Assembly (NCBI GenBank): GCA_028551475.1
Contig: CM052358.1
Coordinates: 27,244,853-27,308,852, forward strand
Direction of reading: 5' to 3'
DNA length: 64,000 nt
From: Casuarina equisetifolia
Lineage: Eukaryota; Streptophyta; Magnoliopsida; Fagales; Casuarinaceae
Below are positions 1 through 11,700 of the stretch, one piece after another. How positions within the stretch are numbered: position 1 is the stretch's first letter; every line of letters begins with the position of its first letter. Below the pieces are notes generated by a model that made no database searches, was not told the origin of the DNA, and saw only the letters and a program-made list of their open reading frames with translations. The translations under genes were made by a program, and so were the position numbers.

Positions 1-851
1 CTCATTTTTTTTCTTTAGGTGAATGGCAAATGTGGAAAAGTTAGTTGTCAAACCTAGGATCTTTTGATTCCAAGTGACATAGACCACCAACTAAACAATA
101 AATCTATCAACAATAATTGACTCTTTCATTGCCTAAGGGGTTATACATCATACAATTTGATCATTAGGAGTTTAAGCAAATGAAGGTTTGTAGGACATTT
201 GTAAATTTTTATGAAAATGGTTAACTTTGTTTTCACTAGTTAACTTTCCAATGGCTTCTATAACTATTTGACAAATTAATGAGGGCTTTTGTCCTTGCCT
301 CTTGATATTATTTAAATTTTTCTAGTTTTAATAGCATTTCATTTTTTTTTCTCCCTTTACTATAATCTTTCATAGTTGGTACTACATAATTGCTTATTTT
401 TTAATACATTTCTCTTTCTATTAAATGTCATGTGTTAAGATGTCACTTCTATTTTTGATTTGATCCTACATGCTTAAAATGTTTGATGATATAAAATTTG
501 ACTAGAAGTAAGGGACTAAGACATTATTAAAATTATATCACAATTGGTCACATGTTCTTTTAAACTAATTTTTTCACATATGCTAGAACTCTTAAAGGAG
601 TTGAGTATTAATCTTTTAGAAAACTCACATAAGGTCATATCTCTTTAGTGAAAACATTTTTATAAGGTTAAAGTAACTTTATAGTATCACACTTCCAAAA
701 GCCAATGATCTTAAACTAATATTTTTAAATGCTATTTCATTTATAATGATTTCAAGCTTTATACAGCAACCAAGATTAGTAAACAAGTCCATATATATAA
801 TTTTGCATTAGACAACAAGAAAAGAGATTTTTGAAAAGAGAAAGCTTAAAT
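1..851 (+). promoter_or_regulatory. Conserved 5' flank of the eight-cysteine gene
   Basis: This stretch has no gene. It aligns by eye with the flanks of the other two family copies (about 33220-33852 and 56740-57451), including a proximal block at 691-756 that recurs at about 33680-33752 and 57292-57360. In the other two copies the block ends in TATATAA (57354-57360). Here the same place reads TTATACA, and a new TATATATAA lies downstream at 792-800, about 50 bases before the ATG. A shifted TATA box is an inference. The TTAGACAACAAGAAA leader just before the start is shared by all three copies. Confidence 0.5.
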
Positions 852-1265
852 ATGGTGGCTACAAAATCCATCAGCAAACTTATTGTAGTGATAATGGAGT
901 TGCTTGTTATCGCAATTACCAAAGTGCATGCTAATGGCCTTACCCATTTCTTTTCCACTCCTATGTTATTTCCTATTGATTTTGATGCCAATCAACAAAA
1001 TAAGAATTACAACCATCATTGCCTTGAAAGTGCAATTGAAGCTTGTAAACACAAACGAACGTTGGTAGATATAGAGGGATGTATTGCTAGAGTTCTTTAT
1101 AAATGCCTCCACAAAGATATGAAACAAAAGAATCGTAGTCTTGCTGATCATGTTCTCATCATGGAAGAATGCATGGTTTATTGTTCTAGTGAAAAGAAAC
1201 TTAGAGGCTTACTTGTTATAGGATGTTTGTTAGACTGTTATGAAAGGAAAATACAGAAACATTGA
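852..1265 (+). CDS. Small secreted eight-cysteine protein, copy 1 (137 aa)
   Basis: I do not recognise a named family. The ATG at 852 is chosen because it aligns with the ATG of the paralogue at 57452; the frame is open further upstream but without an ATG. Residues 1-27 form a signal peptide: basic start, hydrophobic stretch rich in V/I/L, and a VHA cleavage site before Asn28. The mature part of about 110 residues has exactly eight cysteines spaced C-x7-C-x11-C-x7-C-x21-C-x3-C-x13-C-x3-C and ends in a basic KH tail. The spacing is identical in the 57452 paralogue, and about 71 of 136 residues match by hand count with no internal gap. The last four cysteines match the C-x3-C...C-x3-C arrangement known from plant alpha-hairpinins; function as a defence or signalling peptide is only an inference. 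It lacks the CC pair of lipid-transfer proteins. Intronless. Confidence 0.8.
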   Translation: MVATKSISKLIVVIMELLVIAITKVHANGLTHFFSTPMLFPIDFDANQQNKNYNHHCLESAIEACKHKRTLVDIEGCIARVLYKCLHKDMKQKNRSLADHVLIMEECMVYCSSEKKLRGLLVIGCLLDCYERKIQKH

Positions 1266-2417
1266 ATGTCTACATCCAATACCAACAAGGTTTGATATTG
1301 GTGAAAGGTTCTCAATCTCTTATTAGCTATCTCCTCTTAACATAAATACTCACACTTGTGAAAACATTTCAGGCATATTCATGTGAACCCATTTTCATAA
1401 GTTAGAAAGCACTTTTGAACATCTCTCTACAATTTTTGGATTGTGATAACAAGTTTATTACCATTTTTTGTTGTCCATTGCAACATACCTTATTTCTTGC
1501 TTTTCTTGTTGCATAATTTGTGTAAATGAAGTTTGTCTCACTTGTTGAGTTTATCTTGTGGTTTCAGGATAAGTGACATGGCATCACACAAAATAAAGTC
1601 AGACTTTATGGATAATAGTTCCAAGTTTTAGTGGCTTTTTTGTTTAAGTATGCCTTGATTTATGAAATAAATATGTGGAAGTACCTTTTAACTTCATTTT
1701 ATATATGTATTTAAGTATAAGAGTGTACAACATTAAATGTTGGTATCCATGCTCATTTTGTTTACAATAGAAGAAATTGTAAGCCAATCGCTCATTATCA
1801 CAATTACAAAAGTGCATGCCAATGGCCTTACCCCTTTCTTTTCCACTTCCATTACGTGCTTACAAGTTTTAGTCCTCTTTTAAATGTTAGTGTAAGATTG
1901 ACTTTCTATAGTAAAATAAATTGTATGATGACTCCTTTCACCTAACTTATATTGTAATTTTTATTAGGTATAGATTGAAAATAGGAGTAATATCTTTTTT
2001 TAATAAAGAATTGTAAGATGATTTGGAAGACTATCCTCATTTAGAATTGAATTCAATGTTATATTAGAGAATAAAATGAAGAATTGTAATGGATGATCAA
2101 AGCAACTAAAGGAAGAGATTTTGAATTATAAGCTTTTATTCTTATCGTATGTATTTTAAAATGTGTGACACCAAGACTTATATTTTGTATATTGTTTTAC
2201 AACTATTCTTTTCTACCAACATATTGAAAAAGAACAACTTGTTGAAAAGTTTAAGCTCTTGCATGTATCTCTTTTCAAAAAAGTATTTCATATATAATAA
2301 TATTTGTTGCAGTCAATGTATCACGGAAGATTTGTATGTTTTAAGGATCGTGGTGTATTACTTACCTCAAATAAAAGTACTGTATATTTTGAGATAAGCA
2401 AAGATATTAATTTTATT
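1266..2417. other. 3' flank of copy 1, AT-rich spacer
   Basis: The first part (1266 to about 1700) resembles the downstream flanks at 34253-34480 and 57863-58140, so the duplicated unit includes the 3' UTR region. The rest is AT-rich with no coding signal other than the short fragment at 1780-1852. Confidence 0.5.
1780..1852 (+). pseudogene. Fragment of the eight-cysteine gene (signal-peptide part)
   Basis: About 70 bases closely match positions 893-962 of the intact gene: the end of the signal peptide, the VHANGL junction and the following FFS. The homology stops on both sides, so this is an isolated piece, not a gene. It shows that the family has been copied or torn locally. Confidence 0.7.
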
Positions 2418-2445
2418 GTCCCATCGTCCCATCGTCCCATCGTAC

Positions 2446-2775
2446 CAGACCCATTCCTTCACCATCCCCGTCGCCGTCGTCCAAGACCCATCCCCATCCC
2501 CGTCGTCCCATAGATCCAGTCCCACTCCAGACCCATCCCCGTCTCGCCGTCGTTTCCAGATCCCATCTCTTCGGGAGGTAGATCAGCGGCCAATCCCAGA
2601 CACACCCTCCCCGTCGTCCCAGACCCATTCCATCACCATCCCCGTCGCCGTCGTCCAAGACCCATCCCCATCCCCGTCGCCCATCGATCCAGCCTTACCC
2701 CAGACCCATACCCGTCAAGCCGTCGTACCAGATCCCATTTTTCTGGTTTCGTTTTCATCAAGGTAGATCAGCGGC
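2446..2775 (+). repeat. Duplicated GC-rich monomers in the LINE 5' UTR
   Basis: A block starting AGACCCATTCC at 2448 recurs at 2621 with nearly the same CCCGTCGCCGTCGTCC run after it. GGTAGATCAGCGGCCAA closes each unit (2577 and 2762). The unit is therefore about 173-185 bases, two copies. It is preceded by three CCCATCGT repeats at about 2419-2444. Tandem monomers of this kind are known as promoters in some LINE families; that role here is an inference. Confidence 0.65.
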
Positions 2776-3600
2776 CAAGGGTGTGGTAGGCGACGGGAGG
2801 CAAAGCTGGTCGTCGGCGGGAGGCAGAGCTTGTCGTCGGAGGGAGGCAGAGCTGGCCGGCGGGAGAAAAGGTCCTGAAGGCTGATCGCCGGATTCCCTAG
2901 GCTCGGAGGTAAGGGACAAAAAAAAAGAACAAAAAAAGAAAGGATTTTGTTGTGGTGTGCTATTTCTTGGATGTTTTGAGTTATTGATTGCTTAGTTAAG
3001 ATATTTGTTTTGGATTGGTAAGAGATGAATATACCTACCAAAAGTCATGTTTCTATTAAGTTAAGTTAAAGGGATTGAAGGGTGAATTTTAAGTAGATTG
3101 TCGATAGTAGAAGGCAAAATCTATCAGGTCAGTATACTAAGTAGATCATGAATATGTAATACATGTTACCAAAATCCTGCCTATCAAATTAGTTAATTAC
3201 TAAGTTGATAACTGATGGTCAAGGACTTCCAAAGGATAGACCTAGATAGTGTAGAGTTTGAGAAAAGAGAGAAAAGGAAAATAAAGAAACTTAAAGATTG
3301 TTAAAAATTTTTAGGAGAAAATAATAATATAGAAGTTAAAATAATGAAATCTAGGCGAAGAACACTTGCAAATAAGAATATGACTAAAGGAAGTATGACC
3401 AAGGATAATATAGCTCAATAGGACAGGGTGAGAATTGAAAAAGAAATCCAAGAAAGTTTATTTCAAGGGCCTCCAAGAAATTAGGAGAAAAATGATAGGC
3501 TAGAAGAGACAAACAACATTATCTTTAAGGAGAGCTCTGAACATAAAGAAAAGCATGAATCTTGGAGTAAGGTTGTAATAGGAGGATTAGTACAAAGTGC

Positions 3601-4365
3601 TCACATGAAATATCAACCACCGATATTAAATGATGGAAAAATTAGAGTTGCTCCTCCTAAAGAAGTTATTGAAGAAGCTAGTAAATTCTATGAAAATTGT
3701 GTTGTGGGTTTCTTTTTGGGATCAAAATTATCATTTTCTCTAGTAAAAGGAATTGTAGAAAAGCAATGAGAAAAACAAAGTTTAGTAGATATTTCTACAA
3801 TAGATAATGACTTCTTCTTCTTTAGATTTTCTAATAAACAAAAGATGGAGGAAGTATTAGAAACTAGAGTATATGATATGGTAGGAAAACCAATGTTTCT
3901 ACAAAAATGGCATAATACTATTAGATTGGAGAAAAAAAAATCACTTCAATACCAATTTGGATAAAGTTGTATAATGTTCCACATGCTCTATGGGATGAGA
4001 TTGGTATGAGTTATGTAGCTAGTGCTGTTGGAAAGTCATTGTACATGGATAAAGCTACTAAACATAGACAGAGAATATCATATGCCAAAGTATGTGTGGA
4101 AATAGATACAAAGTGTTCTCTACCAACCTCATTTGAAATTGACATGAGAAATGGTGTTATTTTTGAGATAAGAGTGGAGTATTGTTGGTTACTTAAAATA
4201 TGCAAGAAATGTGATTGCTTTGGACATAAGGAGTGTGTTATAAAGAAAAAAGAGATATGGGTTCCAGTGCAAAAGTTATTAAGTCAAACGGAGAACTATG
4301 ATAAAAGATGTGGGGATAAAGAACATTTGGATAATGATAATGAAGATCAAGTTCATGAGGTCTAA
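3601..4365 (+). pseudogene. LINE ORF1 remnant (DUF4283 / zinc-knuckle protein)
   Basis: This encodes the nucleic-acid-binding first protein of plant LINE-1-type elements. The DUF4283-like part (FYENCVVGFFLGSKLSF, then a FFFFRF core) starts near 3601. It is interrupted by an in-frame TGA and by a frame change near 3940-3965. From 3967 the frame stays open through PHALWDEIGM and the zinc-knuckle-like CKKCDCFGHKEC at about 4201-4236 to the stop at 4365. The knuckle is short of the usual C-x2-C-x4-H-x4-C by two residues. Not functional. Confidence 0.75.
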
Positions 4366-4639
4366 GGACATGAGGATATAAAAGATAAGATTGCAAATTC
4401 AATAATACATGAAGTTGAATCCACCATAAGATCCAAGGCCAAATTCAATTACCTCATCATGCTTATACGTTAGACGGAGCCATAACTATGCACTGTCAGT
4501 GGTACATTGAAACCATATCTGGAAGCGACCCAATCAATCCAAATGCTATGGCACTCCTTCATCAAGCAAGCCAACGATAATGAAAGAATATCGAAGCAAT
4601 TGGTTAAAAATTTCCACATCCAAATAATGTGGGGAGATT

Positions 4640-7400
4640 TTATTTATCATCCAAGGCAGCACTCCAATATCATCAAAAAATATTCTATCTATCCCACACT
4701 CTACCTCTACATTCAAGTTGCACGATTCAATTGAAACCTCAAGGCTGGCGTTATTTAATGCCTCGAAACCACATACGGAACTCCTCGCTGCGTCTAAACA
4801 GCCAGCCGTAGTTTATAAACACCCAAAATGCATTAGGCCCAACAGAAGGGACTTCAGGGGCAGAAAGGAGGACGGATTCTTTTATACCAACTTCGTTGAC
4901 TAGAAAATGACAAAGAAAGTGCGGAAGAACAGAATTGTTGCCATCAAGTATTCCATAACTTGAATTCCCACCCTCGTCGATCTTCTCTGGTTTTCTTTCT
5001 TTGTGAGAACTGTCAGGCTTAACTTGATAGACAATTATCAGAGCCAATCCACGCCATTGGCTCTGATGATTGTCCCACCAATCTTCAGATGTTAAAAAAA
5101 ATCGCTTGGGTTTGATTCCGACCAACTCTCAATTGTTGTAAAAGAACTAGTAATTCTCTGCCTGAACCAGTTGTCTGGGATTTTAGATGGTAATGCGGGG
5201 GCTACAATGTTCTTCAACTTTAGAGCATCAATCTGTACAGTGAAAAACAAGAAGAACAAGATGTAAAATGCAGTATTTTAATCTATGAACATCCTCATAA
5301 AAAAGAAAGGAAGAGACTCACTCCCTGTTTCTGTTTTTTCCGTTGTTGTTCCCATTCATGAAATGAAGCAATTCGCAGATAAGAAGGTGGTCTTAGGGTG
5401 ATATAAGGTCTTTCACCATGGCCAATATGAACCGCCGGCAAAGTACAATCACTACTTAACCCTCCATCCATTTCAGCCTGAGAAATCTTCAGCGATAGAC
5501 AATTCAAAACATTCAACATTCTTAAGCTGAACGGTAACTTCGGCAATGCTTCAAGTTCGGTACAATTAATTAACCAAAGTCTCTTAAGCTGATAAAGTTG
5601 GATCAAATCTGGTATCCTCTTAAATCGGTTCCCAGATAGATTTAAGTCGCTTAGTAAAGATAAGCAACCAATATCAGGTCATTCCACCTAATATGTTGCA
5701 ATAACCTAGATCCAGATCTTCTAAACAAGTTAAATGTGAAAATAACGGTTTTGACAATGCTCGAAGGCTACTAGATTGTTTCAAGTGAAGAGTACGAAGT
5801 TTAGGAAGTTGATAGACACAATATGGTATTGTTGTAAACATGTTCCCAGATAGATTTGATTGCTTAATTGAGGAACAAATAAGTTCACAAGGCATATCTA
5901 TATCTAACAAATTACGATAACTCAAATCTAGTGCTTCTAAAGAGCCAAAATGAGAGAAAATATCTAAGAGTAAACAACTAATGTTGTGTGATCCATTACC
6001 ACCAACATTTAAATTTGGAGCTTTTTTCCAACCAAAAGTTGCCATGGAAGAAATTTCTCTGTATCTGTGTTGACCATTGTATGTCTAGACGGTAAGATTG
6101 TACAAGTGTCCAACAACTCAAAAGGCCATATAAGTTGAGATATCTAAGAGATGATAAACCTTTAAATGATATTGACAACTCTTTAATGTTAGTCCCAATC
6201 AAATCAAGTATCTTCAAAGATGTCATATTATCAATAATATCTAGAAATGTCTTAAGTTTCAAAGATGTCATATTATCAATAATATCTAGAAATGTCTTAA
6301 GTTTTAAACAACCAGTAAGATTAAGGTATTCAAGAGACTTTAGGTTGAACTGCTCTAGGAGTTTGTTGAGACATACACAACCTTCCATATGTAATTTCTT
6401 CGGTCATTTTAGAAATCCAAGTGATGAGTGGACTTTAGACAAATTTCTATAATATTGAAGATCTAACTCAATAAGGTTTGGAATTCCACTTACATCCGGT
6501 ATCTCCATCAAGTTGCATGAGTAACTCATGTCAATGAATTGTACTTGTCATAAGTTTGTAATTAACAAATAAATTAGTAGATATACAAGCTAAAATTAAA
6601 TGTAAAGCAAAGAAGAATGAGAAGAAGAAAACATGTTTGGCTAAACGAAAATCTTACCTTCCATTCCCCCAATTGTTTGATGTGGCATAAAGGCACTTGA
6701 AACATAACAAGATTATTTGCTTGAAACTCAATTGGCAAATTTTCTAAATGATATCCAAACCATTTCAAATAGTATAACTCATTGCTTAACATGAAATTTG
6801 AAGGATTTCCATGCCATTCCAAAACATGAAATAAATCATAAAATTCATTTTGAATTATAAGCATTTTCAATCTTCTCATTTTTTAAAGTACTTCAAGATT
6901 TAATCGTTCTTGACTTTTTGCTGATAAATCTAAATTAATGGCTTCAACTGTTTTTGTTCCATATAAATAAAGAATTCTTAAAATTAGTATCATAAAAATA
7001 TTTAACAAATACTTCAAGGAATTTTATTTAATACACTTTTCACTTACAATATTATACTTCAAGATATGAATAATATTTTTATAAAGTCATAATCTACTAC
7101 ACTTGCCAGGCTCACTTGGACAATCATGATAGATTATTTATTGACCTAACTTTTTTAACAAATCATGCATCCAAATTGTTCCACCAAAGTCCTTAATAAG
7201 ATATTTGTCCTTAAGAATTTCAGTATTGATGGCAAAATAGTTACCAGGACATTACAATTTGTTGTCATGTTTACCAATAGAATCCTCATACATGTCACTG
7301 AACAAATATGCAATATGTAAAAATAATTTTTTTTGTGAATCCTCCAATATATCAAAACTTATTTGAACTATATCCAAAATTTTTGCATTAGGATTTTCTT
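4640..7400 (-). pseudogene. TNL resistance gene relic 1 (end of NB-ARC, LRR, C-JID)
   Basis: Read on the minus strand: about 7400-7070 holds the decayed end of the NB-ARC domain, with an RNBS-D-like segment (DSQKKLFLHIAYLF) and an MHD motif in WMHDLLKKLGQ. About 6960-6574 is the first LRR exon (GTKTVEAINLDLS, later LPIEFQANNLVMF). About 6540-5290 is the long LRR exon, ending at a GTGAGT donor. From about 5232 down to 4640 is the C-terminal jelly-roll exon (VPSVGPNAFWVF, then SIESCNLNVEVEC). TIR and P-loop parts are absent. There are many stops and frameshifts: for example a stop just before KMRRLKML, and a frame change between the first part of the C-JID and the frame open at 5125-4751. Not functional. 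Confidence 0.85.
6214..6303 (-). repeat. 45-bp in-frame tandem duplication in LRR exon
   Basis: AAAGATGTCATATTATC begins at 6216 and again at 6261, an exact 45-base shift, followed each time by the same CTAGAAATGTCTTAAG. On the minus strand it duplicates fifteen residues (KTFLDIIDNMTSLKL) without changing frame, so this LRR gained an extra partial repeat before or during decay. Confidence 0.9.
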
Positions 7401-9356
7401 TCAATTGATTTCAAGTAGCTATCCATGCATCCATTGTTCTACCAAATATATACCATATTATTTGTGTGGCTTTTAGTGATAAGATGATTGAAAGATTTAT
7501 TGTAAATTAAGAATGTTTATAAATCTTAATATACTTTATTTATTTCAATTCATATAAAGATATAATAAATTAAGAAATGAAGTAAGTTTACTATACTAAG
7601 ATAATAGAATAATAAATAACTTAAGAAGTTTCACTATTATATAGATATTATTATTCTTGCAAGCATAAACTATCAAAATTCATATCTAGTAGTTATGGTG
7701 AAATTGGATGTTCTAACACATTTTTTGGATTGAGTTTATTCATTTAAATTTAGTTGTGAAATTTTTTTTTAAAGAATATTACTTTTAATCAATTCTCAAA
7801 TATTTTAATTTACTAAATAAATTTTAGGATTAATTCACTCTTAGTATTTAAGTAGCTTAATATTTACATTTTCATCATTATATTATTTGTTCAACATGTT
7901 CACTTGCATTTAATATTTAACGAACAGTTAACTACTTTATGCTTACTTCCAAGGTCTTTCCCCATTTGCTCTTTCCAAAAATGTGTACCCTCCTTATTTT
8001 CTTCCATTAGTCTTCCCATCGTGCAACACTTGTAGTCAAGGAATAATCATTAAAAATAATAGTGGTAATTGTGGTAGATATTGATAACATTTCTTGTGTA
8101 GTGTCGGGAAACTGCCCTTACACTAAATACCAAGCTAGTTGAGGTAATCATCTATAGGCCCTTTGTAGATATTTAAACCATGTAGATAAGAACGACTAAT
8201 TCATTTTTCTTACCAAGTGGTCAACGAAGTCTTGCGCTATTTTGTCACTCCAAAATTGAGTACCATCCTCATCATCTTCCATTGGTCATCCGATGGTGCA
8301 ACACCTATAGTCAAGGAATATCAGTAAAAATAATAGTGGTAATTGTGGTAGATACGAATGTAACACTAAACCAAACTTCTTTAAAAATTGTAGAAAACTT
8401 TGTGTAGGTTACTAGGACAACGTCATCCCCATAAGAGTTTATTCACTCTGAAAAATAGTTGGCACCTTTGCCAAACAACTAACCAATACTTACTTATTTG
8501 AAAAAAAAAATAGCATCCTTTTTAGAAACCTCTTATTTTTATTTTATTTACTTTTTTACATTCACACTCACTCATGCATCTTTGAGATATCAAACCCAAG
8601 CCTAAAATTTTCCAAGAAGTACCTACTCACCATTGAGCTAGGCATTTGTTGACTCTCATGACAATTTTAGTTCATTAAATTTTCCAATGTTGCAATGCTT
8701 AATAAGATTTAGCAAAGCATTTTAACCTTAACAACACATTCAGAAAATATAAAAGCTAAAAGATTGACAAGTGACAAGGAGAACTCGCACACAAATTGCT
8801 TTGCTCCATTTTGTAGTGTTGGCGAATTGCTCTAATTGTACTAAGTTAAGCTCAATTCCACCTTGATATACTTGCGCACAAATTGCTTCTACCTATGGCA
8901 TATTGTTTGTAGAAATTTTACATACAAATAAACATATCAAGTAATTAATATAATAATGAGAAAATATATCATCTCACAAATATTAACAAATACTAAACTA
9001 ATTAAATACTTATAGTTAATTAACCATAAAGCTTATCTAGGAAATCAAAATAATTGAAAATGGGTTAAAAATGATATCTTTTAAAGTATAATTTCACAAC
9101 TAAAAACAACTAAACTGAATTGAATAGACTTTATGAAAAATATGTTAGAGTATTCGATTTTACAATAATTTTTAAATACAAATTTTGGTGATTTATTCAT
9201 ATAATAATGATAATATTTATGTGATAATAAAACTTCTTACTTTAATTACTATTTTATGTTTAGGTATAATAAATATATTCAATTTATTGATTCATTATAT
9301 CTCTATGTGAATTAAAATAAATAAAGTGCATTAAAACTAGTTTATAATAGATCCTT
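7401..9356. other. AT-rich spacer with an old imperfect duplication
   Basis: No gene is seen. Two segments about 280 bases apart (about 7950-8090 and 8230-8370) share the phrases TCTTCCATTGGTC/TCTTCCATTAGTC, GTGCAACAC, GTAGTCAAGGAAT and AATAATAGTGGTAATTGTGG. Similar phrases recur near 11540 and 24640, 3' of other TNL relics, so this is probably decayed TNL downstream DNA. Confidence 0.45.
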
Positions 9357-9894
9357 CAATCACTTTATTATCAAAAATTACATAAATAATATGGTGTATA
9401 TTTATATATAATTAATTCATAACTATATTATAAAAAGTAATTGTATATCCTTTTTTATCAATCTTAAATATATAAATTAAATTATTTAAAAAGAAGTTAA
9501 TTATATAAAATATTTAATACAATAACATATAATTCACATAAACATCATTGCTCACAAAACATGATAAAATAAAATTCATATTATTATAATTAATTATATC
9601 ATGACTCTAATAAAAATAAAGGATATACAATCACTTTATTATCAAAAATTACATAAATAATATGGTATATATTTATATATAATTAATTCATAATTATATA
9701 TTATAAAAAGTAATTGTATATCCTTTTTTATCAATCTTAAATATATAAATTAAATTATTTAAAAATAAATTAATTATATAAAATATTAAATACAATAACA
9801 TATAATTCACATAAACATCATTGTTCACAAAACATGATAAAATAAAATTTATATTATTATAATTAATTATATCATGACTCTAATAAAAATAAAT
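9357..9894. repeat. 271-bp tandem duplication, very AT-rich
   Basis: The unit starting CAATCACTTTATTATC at 9357 begins again at 9628 and runs to about 9894 with few differences. Near the second unit, GGATATACAATCACTTT (from 9621) is almost the reverse complement of AAAGTAATTGTATATCC (ending about 9722), giving short inverted arms about 100 bases apart. This resembles a small foldback or MITE-like insertion that was later duplicated. Confidence 0.85.
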
Positions 9895-10009
9895 TAAAAT
9901 ATAATGTAAAAGTAAATAAGATCAATAGTAATAATTAAACAAAACATCTTAAATTAAAAAACAAAAAAACTGTATCACATTATGTTCTCTTTTAGAAATT
10001 TTTACAAAA

Positions 10010-10570
10010 TTCCTACGCAGCATAAGCAAATCCGAAACCGTCTGAAACAGAGAGTACCCAGAATTGGCTCACCGAAAAGAAGCCCAAAACGCAGATCTAC
10101 CGGAAAATAGCGCAGATCTGCCAGAAACTCTACAGAAAATGCCCAGACACCGATCTACTGGAGAATCTCGTAGGTTTACCAGAAAGTTGCCAAAAAAGAA
10201 TATAGATCTGTTCGAAAAGAGCCCAGACGGCCGGATCTACCACCAGGGTTGAACGCAGATGGTGTTTGGGTTCTTCCTCGCCAGAATTGAACGTTGGGTC
10301 GGATTTCATGCAACTGTCGCATTCTCTTAGAGTCGCGCTCTGTCGCGTGCGGCTTCCTCCAGTTTTCCTTAAGCGGGCCCCTTTCTCCAGCTGCCTAGCC
10401 AGCGTCCTCTCACACATTCCCCCTCTCCTCTGTTTTTCTTTTTTCGCCTTCTTTTTCGACCGCTTCTCCCACACGGATCCCCTGTTTTGTCTTGCGTGTG
10501 GGTCCCTTTTTCTTTCTTTTCACGATTTTCTTCTTCTTTTTGTCTTTTCTCTTTCCCTCATTTTCCTTTT
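10010..10570. other. GC-rich island of unknown origin
   Basis: This block stands out from its AT-rich surroundings and ends in a pyrimidine-rich tail (about 10430-10570). The left half repeats variants of CAGATCTACCGGA/CAGATCTGCCAGA/CGATCTACTGGAGA about every 25-55 bases. Open frames run through it on both strands, but none resembles a known protein, and the composition alone explains them. It may be the edge of a transposable element or an old promoter region. Confidence 0.4.
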
Positions 10571-11362
10571 CTTCTCATTATGCTATTTTTCGCTACACAG
10601 CAAGGAAAATATAAATAATTATAAGAAAATATAAACAATGACTCATTAACACTAGTTTATTTATTGTTTAAAATAGTCAAAATAATTATATAAAAATAGA
10701 GCTATTAGCCACAACTCTATTCTTTAACAAATTATGTTCAATGTTTAAACTTAAGTGATCATCATTTTTGCTCGACAAGGGATGGACAAGACTCAAGATT
10801 AACTCTATGCAAGGAATTAAAACGCTTTTTAAGTTGTTGAGATGCTTCCATGTAAAGCTTTAAAACTAAACACGAATTCCATGATTTTAGACAAAAAAAA
10901 AAGAAAAAACTACTTCCATGCACTAGATTAGTATGCTTTCTTTTTTTAATGTACATGGATAATGATAATTTACAAAATTATCCTGGTTTAGAATGGAATC
11001 CAATATCATATTGAAGGATATAATGAAAAATTATAATAAATGATTAAAATATTTAAACAAAGAGATTTGGTTGTAAAACTTCTTAAGAAATATTTTTTAA
11101 CTCGCATTGACTATATATAAGCTTAATGTATAAGAAGATCACTTTAGAATAAAACATTTGATATTTCAATCTTGTTAGTTAAAGTTAAAAAAAAAATTGT
11201 ATGAAATGAGCTTATTTGTTTTAGAATATAAAATCTTCACAAGAAAGTATAATTTTGAGTGAAATTTGAAGTCTTGTAACTTTATCTTCTTGTAATTTTG
11301 TAATGTTGAGATATGTTTTTATACTTTTGTATATTAATTTTTATTAATGTAAACTTATTTTT
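10571..11362. other. AT-rich spacer, nothing recognised
   Basis: I see no gene, RNA or clear repeat border here. Some phrases (GAATGGAATCCAATATCATATT near 10990) recur near 2050 and 22020, so the region belongs to the dispersed low-copy repeat background of the window. Confidence 0.4.
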
Positions 11363-11700
11363 TTAATAAAAAAAACACCTTATCTTGCTTCTTTGTGCCA
11401 TTTCATGCATCTTCTCCAAGGCCTTCGCGCACATCATAAACCTCGGGATCAAGATGTTTGCTTTCTTCATTTCTTTAAGTAAGAAACCACTATTGTCCCA
11501 CCGGGTTTGGTATCTCAAAAGTGAGCATACATTCTTATCTTTAATTGTTGATTTCTCCACAAGGCAACACCTACAGTTAAAAAGCAATGATTGAAAATGT
11601 TTATGATGATTGACAACATAGGCCCTTTTATGGTCACATAAAATTTTAGGATTACTTTGCATTCAAGGAACTTCTATGGTAGGAGACGGACCAATGAGAA
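11363..11700 (-). repeat. Conserved element 3' of the TNL C-JID exon
   Basis: About 1 kb downstream of the TNL at 12661-16772 lies a block that recurs in the same position 3' of other C-JID relics (about 24540-24790, 50990-51250, partly 48460-48530 and 58800-58860). Shared phrases on the plus strand are TTTCTTCATTTC, AAGCCATTGTTGTC-like and AAAATTTCAGGATTGC...CATTCAAGGA. On the minus strand the frame here is open for 99 codons, but it is not kept open in the other copies. It is either an ancestral last exon or 3' UTR; I cannot tell which. Confidence 0.5.

Larger units (their letters stand above)
2418..4445 (+). mobile_element. LINE-1-type retrotransposon, 3'-truncated copy
   Basis: The element begins with a GC-rich 5' region (2418 to about 2910) unlike the surrounding AT-rich DNA, followed by an ORF1 region and then an abrupt end near 4445. 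The sequence from about 2780 on is collinear with the second LINE at 60800-62620, which continues into an endonuclease ORF2 that is missing here. Homology stops inside the stretch after ORF1, and the next sequence belongs to a dead TNL. LINEs are normally truncated at the 5' end, so loss of the 3' end points to a later deletion or rearrangement. Confidence 0.8.

Noticed and set aside
2416-2766. Proline/serine-rich open frames on both strands in the GC-rich block
   Set aside because: They arise from repeated CCCATCGTCC/CCCGTCG units of the LINE 5' UTR; nothing protein-like is conserved.
10130-10634. Overlapping frames of 114 and 122 codons in the GC-rich island
   Set aside because: Explained by composition and the pyrimidine-rich tail; no domain seen.
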